From: Prochlorococcus sp. AG-321-E21
GTDB taxonomy: Bacteria > Cyanobacteriota > Cyanobacteriia > PCC-6307 > Cyanobiaceae
Assembly (NCBI GenBank): GCA_003283415.1
Contig: QBXH01000003.1
Location: forward strand, 18,855-82,854
Reading direction: 5' to 3'
Length of the DNA stretch: 64,000 nt
The notes beneath the pieces were generated by a model that made no database searches, was not told the origin of the DNA, and worked only from the letters and a program-made list of their open reading frames with translations. This document shows, in pieces, positions 1-8,937 of the stretch (its first letter is position 1; each line of letters begins with the position of its first letter). A program made the position numbers and the translations under genes.

Positions 1-177
1 TCCTGAAGTTCCTAAATAGTAAGAGAGTAAACCTATAACAGAAAGCAACATAGCAAATGCTGCCAATATATTAGCCTCTCTCGCAGACCTAACTTTTGAT
101 AAACCCTTTATTCCAAGTGCTAACAACAGAACTGCTACAAGATCTATAACGAATTTAATAATATCAGGGAGGTTCAT
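1..177 (-). CDS. pntB: NAD(P) transhydrogenase subunit beta, N-terminal part (cut by window edge)
   Basis: This is the first 59 codons of the beta subunit of the proton-translocating NAD(P) transhydrogenase, which couples hydride transfer between NADH and NADP+ to proton flow across the membrane. The visible part starts MNLPDIIKFVIDLVAVLLL and gives two hydrophobic segments, as expected for the membrane domain that opens PntB. The rest lies beyond the left edge. It is the last gene of a minus-strand operon, 21 bases after pntA2. The product is assigned from the N-terminal sequence and from the position after both halves of the alpha subunit. Confidence 0.88.
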   Translation of the reverse strand, partial: MNLPDIIKFVIDLVAVLLLALGIKGLSKVRSAREANILAAFAMLLSVIGLLSYYLGTSG

Positions 178-198
178 TTTTATTGATTGATTGATTAA

Positions 199-495
199 TT
201 ATTTATTTTTTTTTGTGGGTTTGCGACTAAACATAGCCAGCATCCTGTCGGTAACAAAAAAGCCACCTACAACGTTGAAAAGAGCAAATCCAAGAGATAT
301 AGATCCGATTATTAATAATGGACTATTTGGCTCTGCTTTTATAATTGCAGTTAATGCTGCCAACATTGTTATTCCTGAGATGGCATTTGCTCCACTCATT
401 AAAGGTGTATGGAGTGTTGGAGGAACTTTCCCTATTAACTCCAGACCTAATAAACTTCCAAGCAATAAAACCCAGAGCAAACTATCAAAATTCAT
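199..495 (-). CDS. pntA2: NAD(P) transhydrogenase subunit alpha, part 2 (membrane domain)
   Basis: A 98-residue protein that forms the membrane-spanning portion of the alpha subunit in organisms where PntA is split in two. Three hydrophobic segments are visible at about residues 5-22, 38-53 and 60-80. The stretch LHTPLMSGANAISGI is typical of the conserved part of this domain. It sits between the soluble NAD-binding part (15 bases upstream) and pntB, in the order part 1, part 2, beta. It should act in the membrane as part of the proton channel. Length and context both fit, so confidence is high. Confidence 0.93.
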   Translation of the reverse strand: MNFDSLLWVLLLGSLLGLELIGKVPPTLHTPLMSGANAISGITMLAALTAIIKAEPNSPLLIIGSISLGFALFNVVGGFFVTDRMLAMFSRKPTKKNK

Positions 496-510
496 AATTT
501 AATTGAGACC

Positions 511-1662
511 TCATTTTTCAAAAACTTTATTTTGAAGGATAACTCCTTCATCACTTAATAAACAGCCAGAGATTAATTCATCATCTTTGTCTAAATTAAT
601 TACACCATCTTTTATGAAAGGTGTAATCAAGGATGTTAGGTTCTTAGCATAAAGTGTACTCGCATCATAGGGAACAGATGATGGTAACTCTCCAGCCCCT
701 ATAAGCTTTACACCATTTCTAATAATAGTTTCATTGGATTTTGTTCCTTCACAATTACCACCTTGCGATACGGCCAAATCAATAATGACTGAACCAGATC
801 TCATCTTTTCAATCATGTGAGAATCTACTAAAACAGGAGCTTTTTTACCTAAGACTTGTGCTGTACATACAGCAACATCGGCTTCGGATAAATATTTAGT
901 TAAAGTAGCCTTTTGTTTAGAAAGGAATTCAGGAGTAACTGCTTTTGCATAACCACCTGATTCACCAGGTTTTTCTTCAATTTCAGGAAGCTCTATAAAT
1001 CTTGCTCCTAGAGACTCAACTTGTTCTTTTACAGCTGGTCTAATATCTGAAACAAAAACAATAGCTCCAAGTCTTTTTGCGGTTGCGACTGCCTGTAACC
1101 CTGCAACTCCTCCACCAAGAACAACAACTTTCGCAGGCTGTACGGTTCCTGCAGCAGTCATCAGCATCGGGAAATATCTATCAAGTTCACTTGCCGCTAA
1201 AAGAACTGCTTTATATCCTGCGATATTAGCTTGGGAGGAAAGTACATCTGATGATTGAGCTCTACTAATCCTTGGAAGTAATTCCATTGACAAAGCGGAG
1301 ATCTTTTTACTGGTTATAATTTTTTTAAGTTTTTCATTAGTATATGGATTTAAAAGACCAAGAAGAATAGCTCCTTTTTTTAACTTCCCCAAATTAGATT
1401 CAGAGGGAGTTTGAACACAAAAAACAACATCAGCATTCTCCCAAATATTTATATTAGATTCATTAAAAATTTCACCTCCAGATTCTTTGTATAAAGTGTC
1501 ATTAAACCCTGATAGTTCTCCTGCTGAACTTTCAACAAAAACTTCACATCCAAGACCTTTTAATTTTTTCACCGCTCCAGGAGTAGCTGAAACTCTTCTT
1601 TCACCAGAGGCTGTTTCAATAGGAATGAGTATCTTTGTCAATTTATAGTATTTTTTAAACAT
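511..1662 (-). CDS. pntA1: NAD(P) transhydrogenase subunit alpha, part 1 (NAD-binding)
   Basis: A 383-residue soluble NAD(H)-binding domain (dI) of proton-translocating transhydrogenase, related to alanine dehydrogenase. The N-terminal half carries the conserved ETASGERRVSATP region. A Rossmann glycine motif, VLGGGVAGLQAVATAKRLGA, lies at about residues 185-204. The substrate region QPAKVVV and the later IDLAVSQGGN block are also present. The gene opens the pnt operon with pntA2 and pntB downstream on the same strand. The ATG used gives MFKKYYKLTKILIPIE; the codons before TKILIP could be an extension, since the family often starts close to that point. Confidence 0.95.
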   Translation of the reverse strand: MFKKYYKLTKILIPIETASGERRVSATPGAVKKLKGLGCEVFVESSAGELSGFNDTLYKESGGEIFNESNINIWENADVVFCVQTPSESNLGKLKKGAILLGLLNPYTNEKLKKIITSKKISALSMELLPRISRAQSSDVLSSQANIAGYKAVLLAASELDRYFPMLMTAAGTVQPAKVVVLGGGVAGLQAVATAKRLGAIVFVSDIRPAVKEQVESLGARFIELPEIEEKPGESGGYAKAVTPEFLSKQKATLTKYLSEADVAVCTAQVLGKKAPVLVDSHMIEKMRSGSVIIDLAVSQGGNCEGTKSNETIIRNGVKLIGAGELPSSVPYDASTLYAKNLTSLITPFIKDGVINLDKDDELISGCLLSDEGVILQNKVFEK

Positions 1663-1773
1663 ACTAAAGATAATTTGAATAAAGTCAAAAGTCTTGGAGT
1701 TTGAGTTTTGTTAAAGATATATTTTCTTTTTTTAAAATCATGGCTATGAAAAACATATAAGTATTAAAAACTA

Positions 1774-2352
1774 ATGAGCATAAAAGCTATCGAATGCCCA
1801 GATGGAGTTTGTCATAGTCATCATGGCGGCCATGCTGTCCCAAGACAAACCATGCAAAGAAACTTAGAAAAGCATGGGAAAGACTGGTGTGAAAAACTAG
1901 CTGAAAGAATTTATGAAATGTCAGTTGACACATATTCTCAAACAGTAATGCCTAGTCTTCATTCTTCAGGCTGGCAAAGAAGACATCTCGATTGGGAATT
2001 TAAATTAGCAGAGAATGATTCTGAACCTGATGAAGCTCTTGTTGAAGGAATCATCAATGCTACTGAAAGTTTTCTTAGAAGCAGTGAGGTACATAGATTA
2101 TTTATACAAGAACTGGTACAAGGTACATTTGAAGAAGCAAATGATAAAAAAATAATTTCTAAAGCTATAAAGTCTATTATCGAAGAGGAAATAGTAATTT
2201 CACTAAGAGAAAAAAAAGAAACCCTTTTAAGAAAAATATCTTCAAAATTAATATCAGAAGAAAAAGTTAGCGAGGAGCTTGCAATCAATTCAGCGAAAGA
2301 AGGATTTGACGAAGTTGAAAGATTACTTGTGAACCATACAGAGGCAGTTTAA
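1774..2352 (+). CDS. Conserved hypothetical protein with Cys/His-rich N terminus
   Basis: A 192-residue protein that I do not recognise. Its first 20 residues contain a Cys/His cluster (CPDGVCHSHHGGH) that could bind a metal. The remainder is soluble and predicted mostly helical, with acidic stretches such as ENDSEPDEALVEG and EEANDKK, and a lysine/glutamate-rich C-terminal half. No signal peptide or membrane segment is seen. It is transcribed divergently from the pnt operon and stands alone before another small unknown gene. The regular codon use and clean start support a real gene. Function is open; an organellar-like metal or redox role would be a guess. Confidence 0.8.
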   Translation: MSIKAIECPDGVCHSHHGGHAVPRQTMQRNLEKHGKDWCEKLAERIYEMSVDTYSQTVMPSLHSSGWQRRHLDWEFKLAENDSEPDEALVEGIINATESFLRSSEVHRLFIQELVQGTFEEANDKKIISKAIKSIIEEEIVISLREKKETLLRKISSKLISEEKVSEELAINSAKEGFDEVERLLVNHTEAV

Positions 2353-2506
2353 GTTCGACACTTAATATTTTCTTTATATTTACAGTAATTACAGGGGCAA
2401 ATATAAACAAAAAGTTAAATTATTGTTTGAAAGTACAAAGTTGTAACTTATTAGACAATGTTTAATTCAATCAGTATGCTTATCTATAGTCAATTCCAAA
2501 AGATAA

Positions 2507-2740
2507 ATGACAAATTTTTTAAGAAGAAGAATTGATGTAGCTACATGTTGGGCAACAAATAGGATTTCCGTTATGGATACTTTAGAAAAATATGAGGATA
2601 GCTACGCAATCGCAGAAGAATTCAGAGAATGGATCTTGCATATTGGTGAAAATGATGAAAATTTAAAAGATTCTGTTTTAAATTTCCCTAATGACATAAA
2701 AGATTTAATGGATCAAAAGATAAATGACAAAGTAAATTAA
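2507..2740 (+). CDS. Small conserved-looking hypothetical protein
   Basis: A 77-residue soluble protein without signal peptide or obvious family match. It starts with a basic segment (RRRIDVATCWATNR) followed by an acidic, probably helical region (EEFREWILHIGENDENLKD). It lies between the Cys/His-rich unknown gene and the NTRC gene, all on the plus strand, but 155 bases separate it from the former and 73 from the latter, so operon membership is unclear. The coding-like composition and lack of stops support it; nothing in the sequence indicates function. Confidence 0.62.
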   Translation: MTNFLRRRIDVATCWATNRISVMDTLEKYEDSYAIAEEFREWILHIGENDENLKDSVLNFPNDIKDLMDQKINDKVN

Positions 2741-2813
2741 TCATTTAACGTTTAAAACCCTACCTTCATAAGTATATTTAATTGATTAAAATTAGACTGA
2801 CATAAATATTTAA

Positions 2814-4190
2814 ATGGAAACCAGAGAAAAAGAAGCCAACATTGAAAATATTGTAATTATAGGTTCCGGTCCAGCAGGTTATACTGCAGCTATTTATGCA
2901 GCCCGTGCAAACCTTCAACCTCTTTTAGTGACTGGATTTAATTCTGGTGGAATTCCAGGAGGGCAATTAATGACAACAACTTTTGTTGAAAACTATCCAG
3001 GATTTCCTGATGGAGTACTAGGACCTGAATTAATGGATTTAATGAAAGCTCAAGCTGAAAGATGGGGAACAAATTTATATGAAAGTGATGTGATCTCAAT
3101 TGATACCAGCTTACGTCCTTTTGAGCTAAAAACCTTAGAAGGCATTATTAAAACAAATTCAATTATTATTGCAACTGGCGCGAGTGCTAATAGATTAGGC
3201 GTTATTAACGAAGATAAATTTTGGAGCAAAGGAATAAGTGCTTGCGCAATTTGTGATGGAGCAACACCACAGTTTAGAGATGAAGAATTAGCAGTTATTG
3301 GAGGAGGAGATTCTGCATGCGAAGAAGCTGCATATCTCACAAAGTATGGCAGTAAGGTTCATTTACTCGTTAGATCGGAGAAATTAAGAGCTAGCGCTGC
3401 AATGATAGATAGAGTAAAAGCTAATTCAAAGATTGAAATACACTGGAACACAAAAGTAGAGAAAGCGAATGGTACAGATTGGCTCGAAAATGTTGAAACC
3501 ATTAATTCAATAAAAGGTAAAGTTGAAATTAAAGTAAAAGGACTTTTTTATGCTATTGGACATACTCCTAATACAAAATTTTTAGATGCTAAAATTAATT
3601 TAGATAAGAAAGGATATATTGCTTGTAAATCGGGAAGACCAGAAACTTCCATAGAAGGTATATTTGCAGCTGGTGATGTCGTGGATTCTGAGTGGAGGCA
3701 AGGGGTTACAGCTGCGGGAACGGGATGTATGGCAGCATTAGCAGCTGAAAGATGGTTAGCAGAGAAAAATTTATCAAAAGTAATTGTTAGAACAACAACT
3801 GAACCAGAAAAAACATTGACTTCATCTAGCTTTAATGAAGAGGATGTAAATGAAGATACTTTTGATTTAAACTCTGAATGGCAAAAAGGTAGTTACGCAC
3901 TAAGGAAGCTTTATCATGAAAGTAATAAACCAATTTTAGTTATTTTCAGTTCTCCAAGTTGTGGACCATGCCATGTATTAAAACCACAACTTAAAAGAGT
4001 GATTAGGGAATTTGAAGGAGCCGTACAAGGCATAGAAATTGATATTGATAAAGATCAAGAAGTCGCAAAACAAGCCGGAATAAATGGAACACCTACAATA
4101 CAACTATTTAAAGACAAGTTACTTAAAAAGCAGTGGCAAGGTGTTAAACAACGAAGTGAGTTCAAAGAAGCGATACAAAATATAATCTAA
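2814..4190 (+). CDS. ntrC/trxB: NADPH-thioredoxin reductase C (NTR-thioredoxin fusion)
   Basis: A 458-residue flavoprotein that joins an NADPH-dependent thioredoxin reductase to its own thioredoxin domain, as in chloroplast and cyanobacterial NTRC, which reduces 2-Cys peroxiredoxins. The FAD dinucleotide fold is at residues 14-22 (IGSGPAGYT), the reductase redox pair CAIC at 144-147, and the NADPH fold [10 protein letters not shown] at about 163-172. A linker near 330-360 leads to the C-terminal thioredoxin domain with active site CGPC at 383-386. The overall length equals that of known NTRC proteins. It converges with infA downstream, with only 12 bases between them. Confidence 0.96.
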   Translation: METREKEANIENIVIIGSGPAGYTAAIYAARANLQPLLVTGFNSGGIPGGQLMTTTFVENYPGFPDGVLGPELMDLMKAQAERWGTNLYESDVISIDTSLRPFELKTLEGIIKTNSIIIATGASANRLGVINEDKFWSKGISACAICDGATPQFRDEELAVIGGGDSACEEAAYLTKYGSKVHLLVRSEKLRASAAMIDRVKANSKIEIHWNTKVEKANGTDWLENVETINSIKGKVEIKVKGLFYAIGHTPNTKFLDAKINLDKKGYIACKSGRPETSIEGIFAAGDVVDSEWRQGVTAAGTGCMAALAAERWLAEKNLSKVIVRTTTEPEKTLTSSSFNEEDVNEDTFDLNSEWQKGSYALRKLYHESNKPILVIFSSPSCGPCHVLKPQLKRVIREFEGAVQGIEIDIDKDQEVAKQAGINGTPTIQLFKDKLLKKQWQGVKQRSEFKEAIQNII

Positions 4191-4202
4191 GGAAACTTTT
4201 TA

Positions 4203-4469
4203 TTACTTCCTTCTTACATTATTCTTAAAATTTCCCGATCTAGACCCACCGCCTCCTGCATTCCTCTCACGATAAGTAATCCTTCCTCTTGTTAGATCAT
4301 AAGGACTTATTTCAACTAATACTTTATCTCCTGCTAACAATTTAATTCTAAATTTAGTTAACTTTCCTGCTGCTCTGCATAAACATTGGTGACCTTCAGG
4401 TTGCTCTAAAGTTACCAAATAGAAACCATTTCCTTGTTCTTTTTCTATTACACCTGAAGTTTCGATCAT
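4203..4469 (-). CDS. infA: Translation initiation factor IF-1
   Basis: An 88-residue protein with the single OB-fold of IF-1 (about residues 1-70; GDKVLVEISPYDLTRGRITYR is the family hallmark, here at roughly 47-67). IF-1 binds the ribosomal A site with IF-2 and IF-3 during initiation. The C-terminal ~18 residues are Gly/Ser/Arg-rich (NAGGGGSRSGNFKNNVRRK), longer than the typical bacterial protein of about 72 residues. Unlike in many bacteria it is not in the ribosomal protein cluster but stands alone, convergent with the NTRC gene. Confidence 0.93.
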   Translation of the reverse strand: MIETSGVIEKEQGNGFYLVTLEQPEGHQCLCRAAGKLTKFRIKLLAGDKVLVEISPYDLTRGRITYRERNAGGGGSRSGNFKNNVRRK

Positions 4470-4574
4470 TAAATAATTTATTTTTCTAGATTCATATTAT
4501 CAGAAAAGAATAAACAAAAATTATCTTAAGATAATTTTTCATTTGAATAAAATTTATTACAAAGATTAATTTTT

Positions 4575-4787
4575 TCATACAAAAATTTTAATCTCATTAA
4601 TTATTTGAAGTTGACCATAGTAAAAATTTGCCTTTGCAATTTTTTCAGGATCCTCTAATTGATCAAAGAACGTAAATCCTAAACTCTCCCATAATGATGA
4701 TCCGCAAACATTGTTTAATTCATTAGTTGCCTCGTTAGCAATATTATTTAATTTGCGTTCCAGATTTTTAGATTTAGAAATTGACAT
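4575..4787 (-). CDS. Small hypothetical protein downstream of ycf39
   Basis: A 70-residue soluble protein (start MSISKSKNLERKLNNIA) of unknown function. I chose the ATG at 4787 because a longer reading frame, open to 4838, would begin inside a near-perfect palindrome and add an implausible tyrosine/isoleucine-rich leader. The protein is charged at the N terminus and ends hydrophobic (QLQIINEIKIFV). It lies 53 bases after ycf39 on the same strand, and the palindrome at 4792-4831 occupies almost the whole gap. Confidence 0.6.
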   Translation of the reverse strand: MSISKSKNLERKLNNIANEATNELNNVCGSSLWESLGFTFFDQLEDPEKIAKANFYYGQLQIINEIKIFV

Positions 4788-4791
4788 AATA

Positions 4792-4831
4792 AAACAGTAT
4801 ATATAGTACAAATATACTATATATACTGTTT
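4792..4831. repeat. Perfect AT-rich inverted repeat
   Basis: Two 17-base arms (4792-4808 and 4815-4831; left arm begins AAACAGTATATATAG) are exact reverse complements around a 6-base spacer. On the minus strand the second arm is followed by TTTT, so it could end ycf39 transcription, but the stem has only two G-C pairs. It ends 4 bases before the start codon of the downstream small gene. It could equally be an operator or block that gene's ribosome binding region. Confidence 0.7.
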
Positions 4832-4840
4832 CATGCAACT

Positions 4841-5803
4841 TTAGAATGGAAGTCTCTTCTTTTCTTCGATATTCAGATCAACTTCCATTTCTTTTAGTCT
4901 TTTTAAAATCTGCTGATAATATTCTTTGATGTAGCTTTCAAGAGAGGTAATCTCTTCTTTCTCGATATCTAATATCTCATAAGTATTGCTCATATCAGAG
5001 TCTAAAGAAATCCCACTACTAGTGACTTCAGAGAAAGCTAATCTCTCAGAAACATTTAAGGCATCTTGAAAAAATGAAACCACGTTCTGAGTGACTTTTA
5101 TCAAAAAGGGAGAAACTCTAAAAATTTTTGCTTGCTTATTACTATATTTTTCGCATAAAGAAATTACTTCATCAGAATCCCAAGCTTTAGGTCCAACCAA
5201 AGGAAGTGAAAGTTTGTAAGATTTTGGATTATTTATTGAAGATACTATGATTTTAGCCATATCTTGAGTATTCATATAAGCGATTTTTGTTGGAGTGCCA
5301 CTCATCCAGACGGCTTGACTATCTAAAACAGGAATAGCGAATTGACTAATAACACCTTGCATAAAAGCAGCGCACTTGAAAATCGTATAATCAAAACTAG
5401 ATTTTTCAAGAAGTTTTTCAGTACAATACTTAACGTCCATTAAGGGAACGTTTCTAAACTTTTCTGTTAATAAAATTGAGAGAAAAATAACCCTTTTTAT
5501 TTTTTTTGATTCACACGCATTAAAAAGATTAAGTTTCCCATCCCAGTCAGTCTCATAAATGCTTTTAGAATCTTCTGGTCTACCAGTAGCGCTATCAATA
5601 ACCACTTCAATATCTTGTAGTGCATAATCTATATCTCCAGAATTAAGTAGATTACCTTTTGTAAGCTCACAACCCCATTCTTGAAGAAATGAAGCTTTCC
5701 TTGGATTCCTTACAAAACATCTCACTTCATGACCTTCTTCAATAGCTTGTTTTGCTATCTGCCTTCCAAGAGTTCCAGTTGCACCTACTAAGAGAATCTT
5801 CAT
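4841..5803 (-). CDS. ycf39: Photosystem II assembly factor Ycf39 (NmrA-like SDR)
   Basis: A 320-residue atypical short-chain dehydrogenase. The N-terminal NAD(P)-binding motif is GATGTLGRQIAKQA at residues 7-20, followed by the NmrA-like pattern VRCFVRNPRKASFLQEWGCE. Ycf39 acts with Hlip proteins to deliver chlorophyll to newly made D1 during photosystem II assembly. It lies upstream of petM in divergent surroundings: petM is on the same strand 59 bases before it. The C-terminal ~60 residues are acidic and helical. Length matches the cyanobacterial family. Confidence 0.93.
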   Translation of the reverse strand: MKILLVGATGTLGRQIAKQAIEEGHEVRCFVRNPRKASFLQEWGCELTKGNLLNSGDIDYALQDIEVVIDSATGRPEDSKSIYETDWDGKLNLFNACESKKIKRVIFLSILLTEKFRNVPLMDVKYCTEKLLEKSSFDYTIFKCAAFMQGVISQFAIPVLDSQAVWMSGTPTKIAYMNTQDMAKIIVSSINNPKSYKLSLPLVGPKAWDSDEVISLCEKYSNKQAKIFRVSPFLIKVTQNVVSFFQDALNVSERLAFSEVTSSGISLDSDMSNTYEILDIEKEEITSLESYIKEYYQQILKRLKEMEVDLNIEEKKRLPF

Positions 5804-5861
5804 ACTTAAGGTTTTACTTAACTTTTCGAGATTAACTCACTTTCCATAGTATTCGTGAGAA

Positions 5862-5960
5862 TCAATCTCCTTGAAATTTTAATAATAATGCACCACCAAC
5901 CAATCCAATAGGTATCAATATCCAGAAAACAGCAGCAATACTAAAAATTTCTTTAGCCAT
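5862..5960 (-). CDS. petM: Cytochrome b6f complex subunit VII, PetM (32 residues)
   Basis: A 32-codon gene reading [19 protein letters not shown], then [13 protein letters not shown]. It is one membrane helix with a short stromal C terminus, the expected form of the small PetM subunit that stabilises the cytochrome b6f complex in the thylakoid. The length matches the family exactly. It lies between ycf39 (59 bases downstream, same strand) and a divergent alpha/beta hydrolase gene. Confidence 0.94.
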
Positions 5961-6070
5961 AGGAAACTTAATCAATTATTATAATTTAACGTCAATTTGC
6001 ACTTTTTTGTAAAAAAAATAACTAATGCAAATATCTTTAAATTATTTAAGGTGATTAAAAGTTTATTCTT

Positions 6071-7015
6071 ATGAATTCCATCTATAAATCAGAAAAAGGA
6101 GACGAATCTAATTACTGGAATTGGAATGGTTTCAGAATTTTTTGGAGTGTTAGAGGAAAAAAAAATCAACACCCCATAATTTTGATTCACGGATTCGGAG
6201 CAAGTAGTAAACATTGGCGAAGCAATTCTTATTACTTTGCAAAAAAAGGATATTCTGTTTACTCAATAGATTTAATAGGCTTTGGTAATTCAGCTCAACC
6301 AGGAATAAGAGAGATTGGAAAATTAGATAATGGAGTTTGGTGTAATCAAGTCAGTGATTTTATTAAACAAGTAATAAGGCCTAAGACTTCTAATAAAATT
6401 ATTTTAATAGGAAATTCCTTAGGTTCTTTAGTCGCTTTAACATGCGCGGTCTATTTAAAAAATGAAATATTATCTGTTATCGCTTCTCCTCTTCCAGATC
6501 CAATAGTAATAAATAAAAAGGTATCAAAACTTAATTCGAGTTTTGAAAAATTTAAAACCAAAACTATAAAAATATTTTTTAGAATTTTCCCTTTAGAAAT
6601 AGTCCTATTTTTAATAAATAAATTAGGAATTATAAAATTTGGACTTAATTCTGCATATTTCAAAAAAGATAACGTAGATAAAGAATTAATTGATATCGTA
6701 AGAAAACCAGTCTTAAGAAAGACTGCAGCCAGATCATTAAGAGCTATGTGTATTGGCATGTCCACAAGAGGAAATAAATTAAAAGCCTCTTACCTTTTAG
6801 AACAATTAGGTAATTCAAAAAAAGTTCCTTTTTTATTATTGTGGGGAGAAAAAGATAATTTTATACCTTTATTTCTTGGTAAAAAGATTGCAAGTTTCCA
6901 TAGATGGGTAGAATTAAAAATAATATCCAATTCAGGCCATTGTGTTCATGATGAAGATCCTTCATTGTTTAATAAAATTTCTTATGAATGGATTAGAGAC
7001 TTAAAAACTTATTAA
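6071..7015 (+). CDS. Alpha/beta hydrolase fold protein
   Basis: A 314-residue hydrolase of the alpha/beta fold. The oxyanion region HGFGASSKHWR is at about residues 40-50, the nucleophile elbow GNSLGSL at about 115-121 (Ser in the middle), the acid region WGEKDNFIP near 258-266 and the catalytic His in SGHCVHDEDP near 290. All three parts of the triad can therefore be placed. There is no signal peptide. Similar cyanobacterial proteins are often linked to photosynthesis genes, but the substrate cannot be read from the sequence. It ends 3 bases before ilvH, so the two are likely cotranscribed. Confidence 0.85.
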   Translation: MNSIYKSEKGDESNYWNWNGFRIFWSVRGKKNQHPIILIHGFGASSKHWRSNSYYFAKKGYSVYSIDLIGFGNSAQPGIREIGKLDNGVWCNQVSDFIKQVIRPKTSNKIILIGNSLGSLVALTCAVYLKNEILSVIASPLPDPIVINKKVSKLNSSFEKFKTKTIKIFFRIFPLEIVLFLINKLGIIKFGLNSAYFKKDNVDKELIDIVRKPVLRKTAARSLRAMCIGMSTRGNKLKASYLLEQLGNSKKVPFLLLWGEKDNFIPLFLGKKIASFHRWVELKIISNSGHCVHDEDPSLFNKISYEWIRDLKTY

Positions 7016-7018
7016 AAT

Positions 7019-7543
7019 ATGAAACATACATTATCAGTACTTGTTGAAGACGAATCAGGAGCATTGAGCAGAATATCAGGTCTTTTTGCCAGAAGGGGTT
7101 TTAATATCAATAGTCTTGCTGTTGGGCCTGCAGAAACTAAGGGTATATCTAGATTAACAATGGTTGTAGAAGGTGATAATCAAACCCTTCAACAAATGAC
7201 AAAACAACTTAATAAATTATTTAATGTTCTTGGGGTCGTAGATTTTACTAACCTTGCAGCTGTTGAAAGAGAATTAATGCTTCTTAAGGTATCGTCGAAA
7301 GAAGATACGAGAAGTAATATTTTAGATATAGTTCAAATATTTAGAGCAAAAGTAGTCGACGTGTCCGATATTGCTTTAACCCTTGAGGTAGTAGGAGATC
7401 CAGGAAAATTAGTTGCTTTGGAAAAACTACTTGAGCCATACGGAATTCTTGAGATTGCGAGAACAGGAAAAGTTGCCCTTAAGCGATCCTCGGGTGTAAA
7501 TACCGAAATGTTAAAAACAAATAAATACTCATTAGAGTTTTAA
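7019..7543 (+). CDS. ilvH: Acetolactate synthase small (regulatory) subunit
   Basis: A 174-residue regulatory subunit of acetohydroxyacid synthase, the first common step of branched-chain amino acid synthesis, which confers valine feedback inhibition. The N-terminal ACT domain is clear (residues 1-75; [20 protein letters not shown] and [12 protein letters not shown]), followed by the conserved C-terminal domain with [13 protein letters not shown]. It follows the hydrolase gene by 3 bases. Its stop codon overlaps the 3' end of the convergent cyclophilin gene by 4 bases. Confidence 0.96.
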   Translation: MKHTLSVLVEDESGALSRISGLFARRGFNINSLAVGPAETKGISRLTMVVEGDNQTLQQMTKQLNKLFNVLGVVDFTNLAAVERELMLLKVSSKEDTRSNILDIVQIFRAKVVDVSDIALTLEVVGDPGKLVALEKLLEPYGILEIARTGKVALKRSSGVNTEMLKTNKYSLEF

Positions 7544-8199
7544 TTAGAAATTATGATTTCAACAATCAAATCTTCTTTATCTATTTTCTGTAATATTTCG
7601 ATTCCTTTTACAACTTTTCCAAATATTGAATACCTTCCATCTAATTCAGACAATTTGTTGGTTACGAAGAAAAACTCTGTGGAAGAAGAATCTCTTTCTC
7701 CACTCTTTACCATTGCAAGTGAGCCCTTTTCAAATAAATTAGTAAGATTAACAATTTCAGAAGGATTTACAATTTGATATCTATATCTTGGTTCGGTTTC
7801 TTTAATTAATTTAATTTCTAAAGGAATCTTTCTTATAGGTTTATTTAGATTTTGATTTTCTTTTGTGTAATATTTATTCTTTGGGTAAATACCTGAATAA
7901 ATCAATTGAACCTGAGGATAATTAATTATTTTATAAAACTTTTTATTTTTATAAATATTTTTTTTAACATTTTGAATGAAATTATTGACTGTGACTGGTT
8001 TTTTTTCTCCATATAGTTTTACCTCAAAATTGCCTTTTGAAGTCTTGAAAACGACTCTTTTATTCTTTTTTGTGCATTCAATATTAAGCTTTTTACAAAA
8101 ATAATTTGAATCTAAACCACTCTTATAACTGCAACCAGTGATTAACAACAACAATATATTAAACAAAAAAAGTGGTTTTAAGAAATAAAATTTTCTTAT
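7540..8199 (-). CDS. Cyclophilin-type peptidyl-prolyl isomerase, probable lipoprotein
   Basis: A cyclophilin-like protein with the domain starting at [20 protein letters not shown] and containing [20 protein letters not shown], the usual active-site block. Near the N terminus is a lipobox, LLLLITGC, so it is probably a lipid-anchored periplasmic or lumenal protein. No ATG or GTG opens the frame. A TTG at 8166 would leave a short leader. The frame stays open further, and an ATA at 8197 sits 6 bases after a GGAGGG inside the end of ycf4, giving a better signal peptide ([18 protein letters not shown]). I give the longer form as more likely; the start is uncertain. Confidence 0.78.
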   Translation of the reverse strand: MRKFYFLKPLFLFNILLLLITGCSYKSGLDSNYFCKKLNIECTKKNKRVVFKTSKGNFEVKLYGEKKPVTVNNFIQNVKKNIYKNKKFYKIINYPQVQLIYSGIYPKNKYYTKENQNLNKPIRKIPLEIKLIKETEPRYRYQIVNPSEIVNLTNLFEKGSLAMVKSGERDSSSTEFFFVTNKLSELDGRYSIFGKVVKGIEILQKIDKEDLIVEIIISN

Positions 8200-8753
8200 T
8201 TTAAACCCTCCAAATTTACATTTAAAAATTTAGCTAATCTTGCTCCTTCCTCTTCAACTTGTAGCAATGGTTTAAGCTCTCCGGCTCCGCTTAAAGGAAG
8301 TGCTTTCTTTCTACCTTTAAGAACTAATGCAATCCTTCTTCTTGGATTAAAGCCTTCACTTATATCTAGTTTTACAGATTTGATTTCATCAAAATTTAAT
8401 TTCACTTCAATATCCTTAAATAACCCTTTTCTTTTAATTTCAACAGATTGAGCCCCCTTATCAAAAGAATTGTAGCCAGAACCGAAATTTATAAAAACCA
8501 AATACCATAGATAAATATTTAGCAAATTGGCTATTACTCCATAAGCTCCCATTATTATTCCTTGAGGAATAAAAAGTAAGGATGAAGGATTACCTAGGGG
8601 GAGTAAATCTCTTCCTGTGTAACTTGATATCGCAGCCAAGATAAAACCTACACCACCAATAGTTAACATTCCTCCAATAAGATAGTTTGATATTTTTCTT
8701 GACCCATTAATTTTTTGTTCAATTTTATCGAAAGAAGAAAGATTAGATTGCAT
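8196..8753 (-). CDS. ycf4: Photosystem I assembly protein Ycf4
   Basis: A 185-residue membrane protein required for photosystem I assembly. Two transmembrane segments are visible at about residues 22-42 and 62-88, with the characteristic sequence YTGRDLLPLGNPSSLLFIPQG between them. A soluble C-terminal domain carries EGFNPRRRIALVLKGRKKALPL. Length matches the family. It is divergent from psbD. Its 3' end carries the probable ribosome binding site of the cyclophilin gene below, so the two are probably one transcript. Confidence 0.95.
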   Translation of the reverse strand: MQSNLSSFDKIEQKINGSRKISNYLIGGMLTIGGVGFILAAISSYTGRDLLPLGNPSSLLFIPQGIIMGAYGVIANLLNIYLWYLVFINFGSGYNSFDKGAQSVEIKRKGLFKDIEVKLNFDEIKSVKLDISEGFNPRRRIALVLKGRKKALPLSGAGELKPLLQVEEEGARLAKFLNVNLEGLK

Positions 8754-8937
8754 AATATATTTATCTTAGAGGCCTATCTCAAATAATTTAACCAATAACA
8801 TAGAGTATTAATACCTATTTTTTGACAATAAAGTCAGGAAAGCTTTACAAGGCATTTCATATATAGGAAAAATTCCCCACATTACTCTTGATCTTTGTTA
8901 CAGTCTCAAAGTATCCCGAAGCTAAAAACGATTTCTC

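Noticed and set aside
191..502. Plus-strand frame of 103 codons
   Set aside because: It is the antisense shadow of pntA2, whose family match and operon position are clear.
4191..4213. Hairpin between the NTRC and infA genes
   Set aside because: AAGGAA/TTCCTT arms with a 12-base loop are too weak to call a terminator.
8822..8850. TTGACA at 8822 as the psbD promoter
   Set aside because: No good -10 box lies 16-18 bases downstream; the nearest TATATA is too far, so the start site cannot be fixed.
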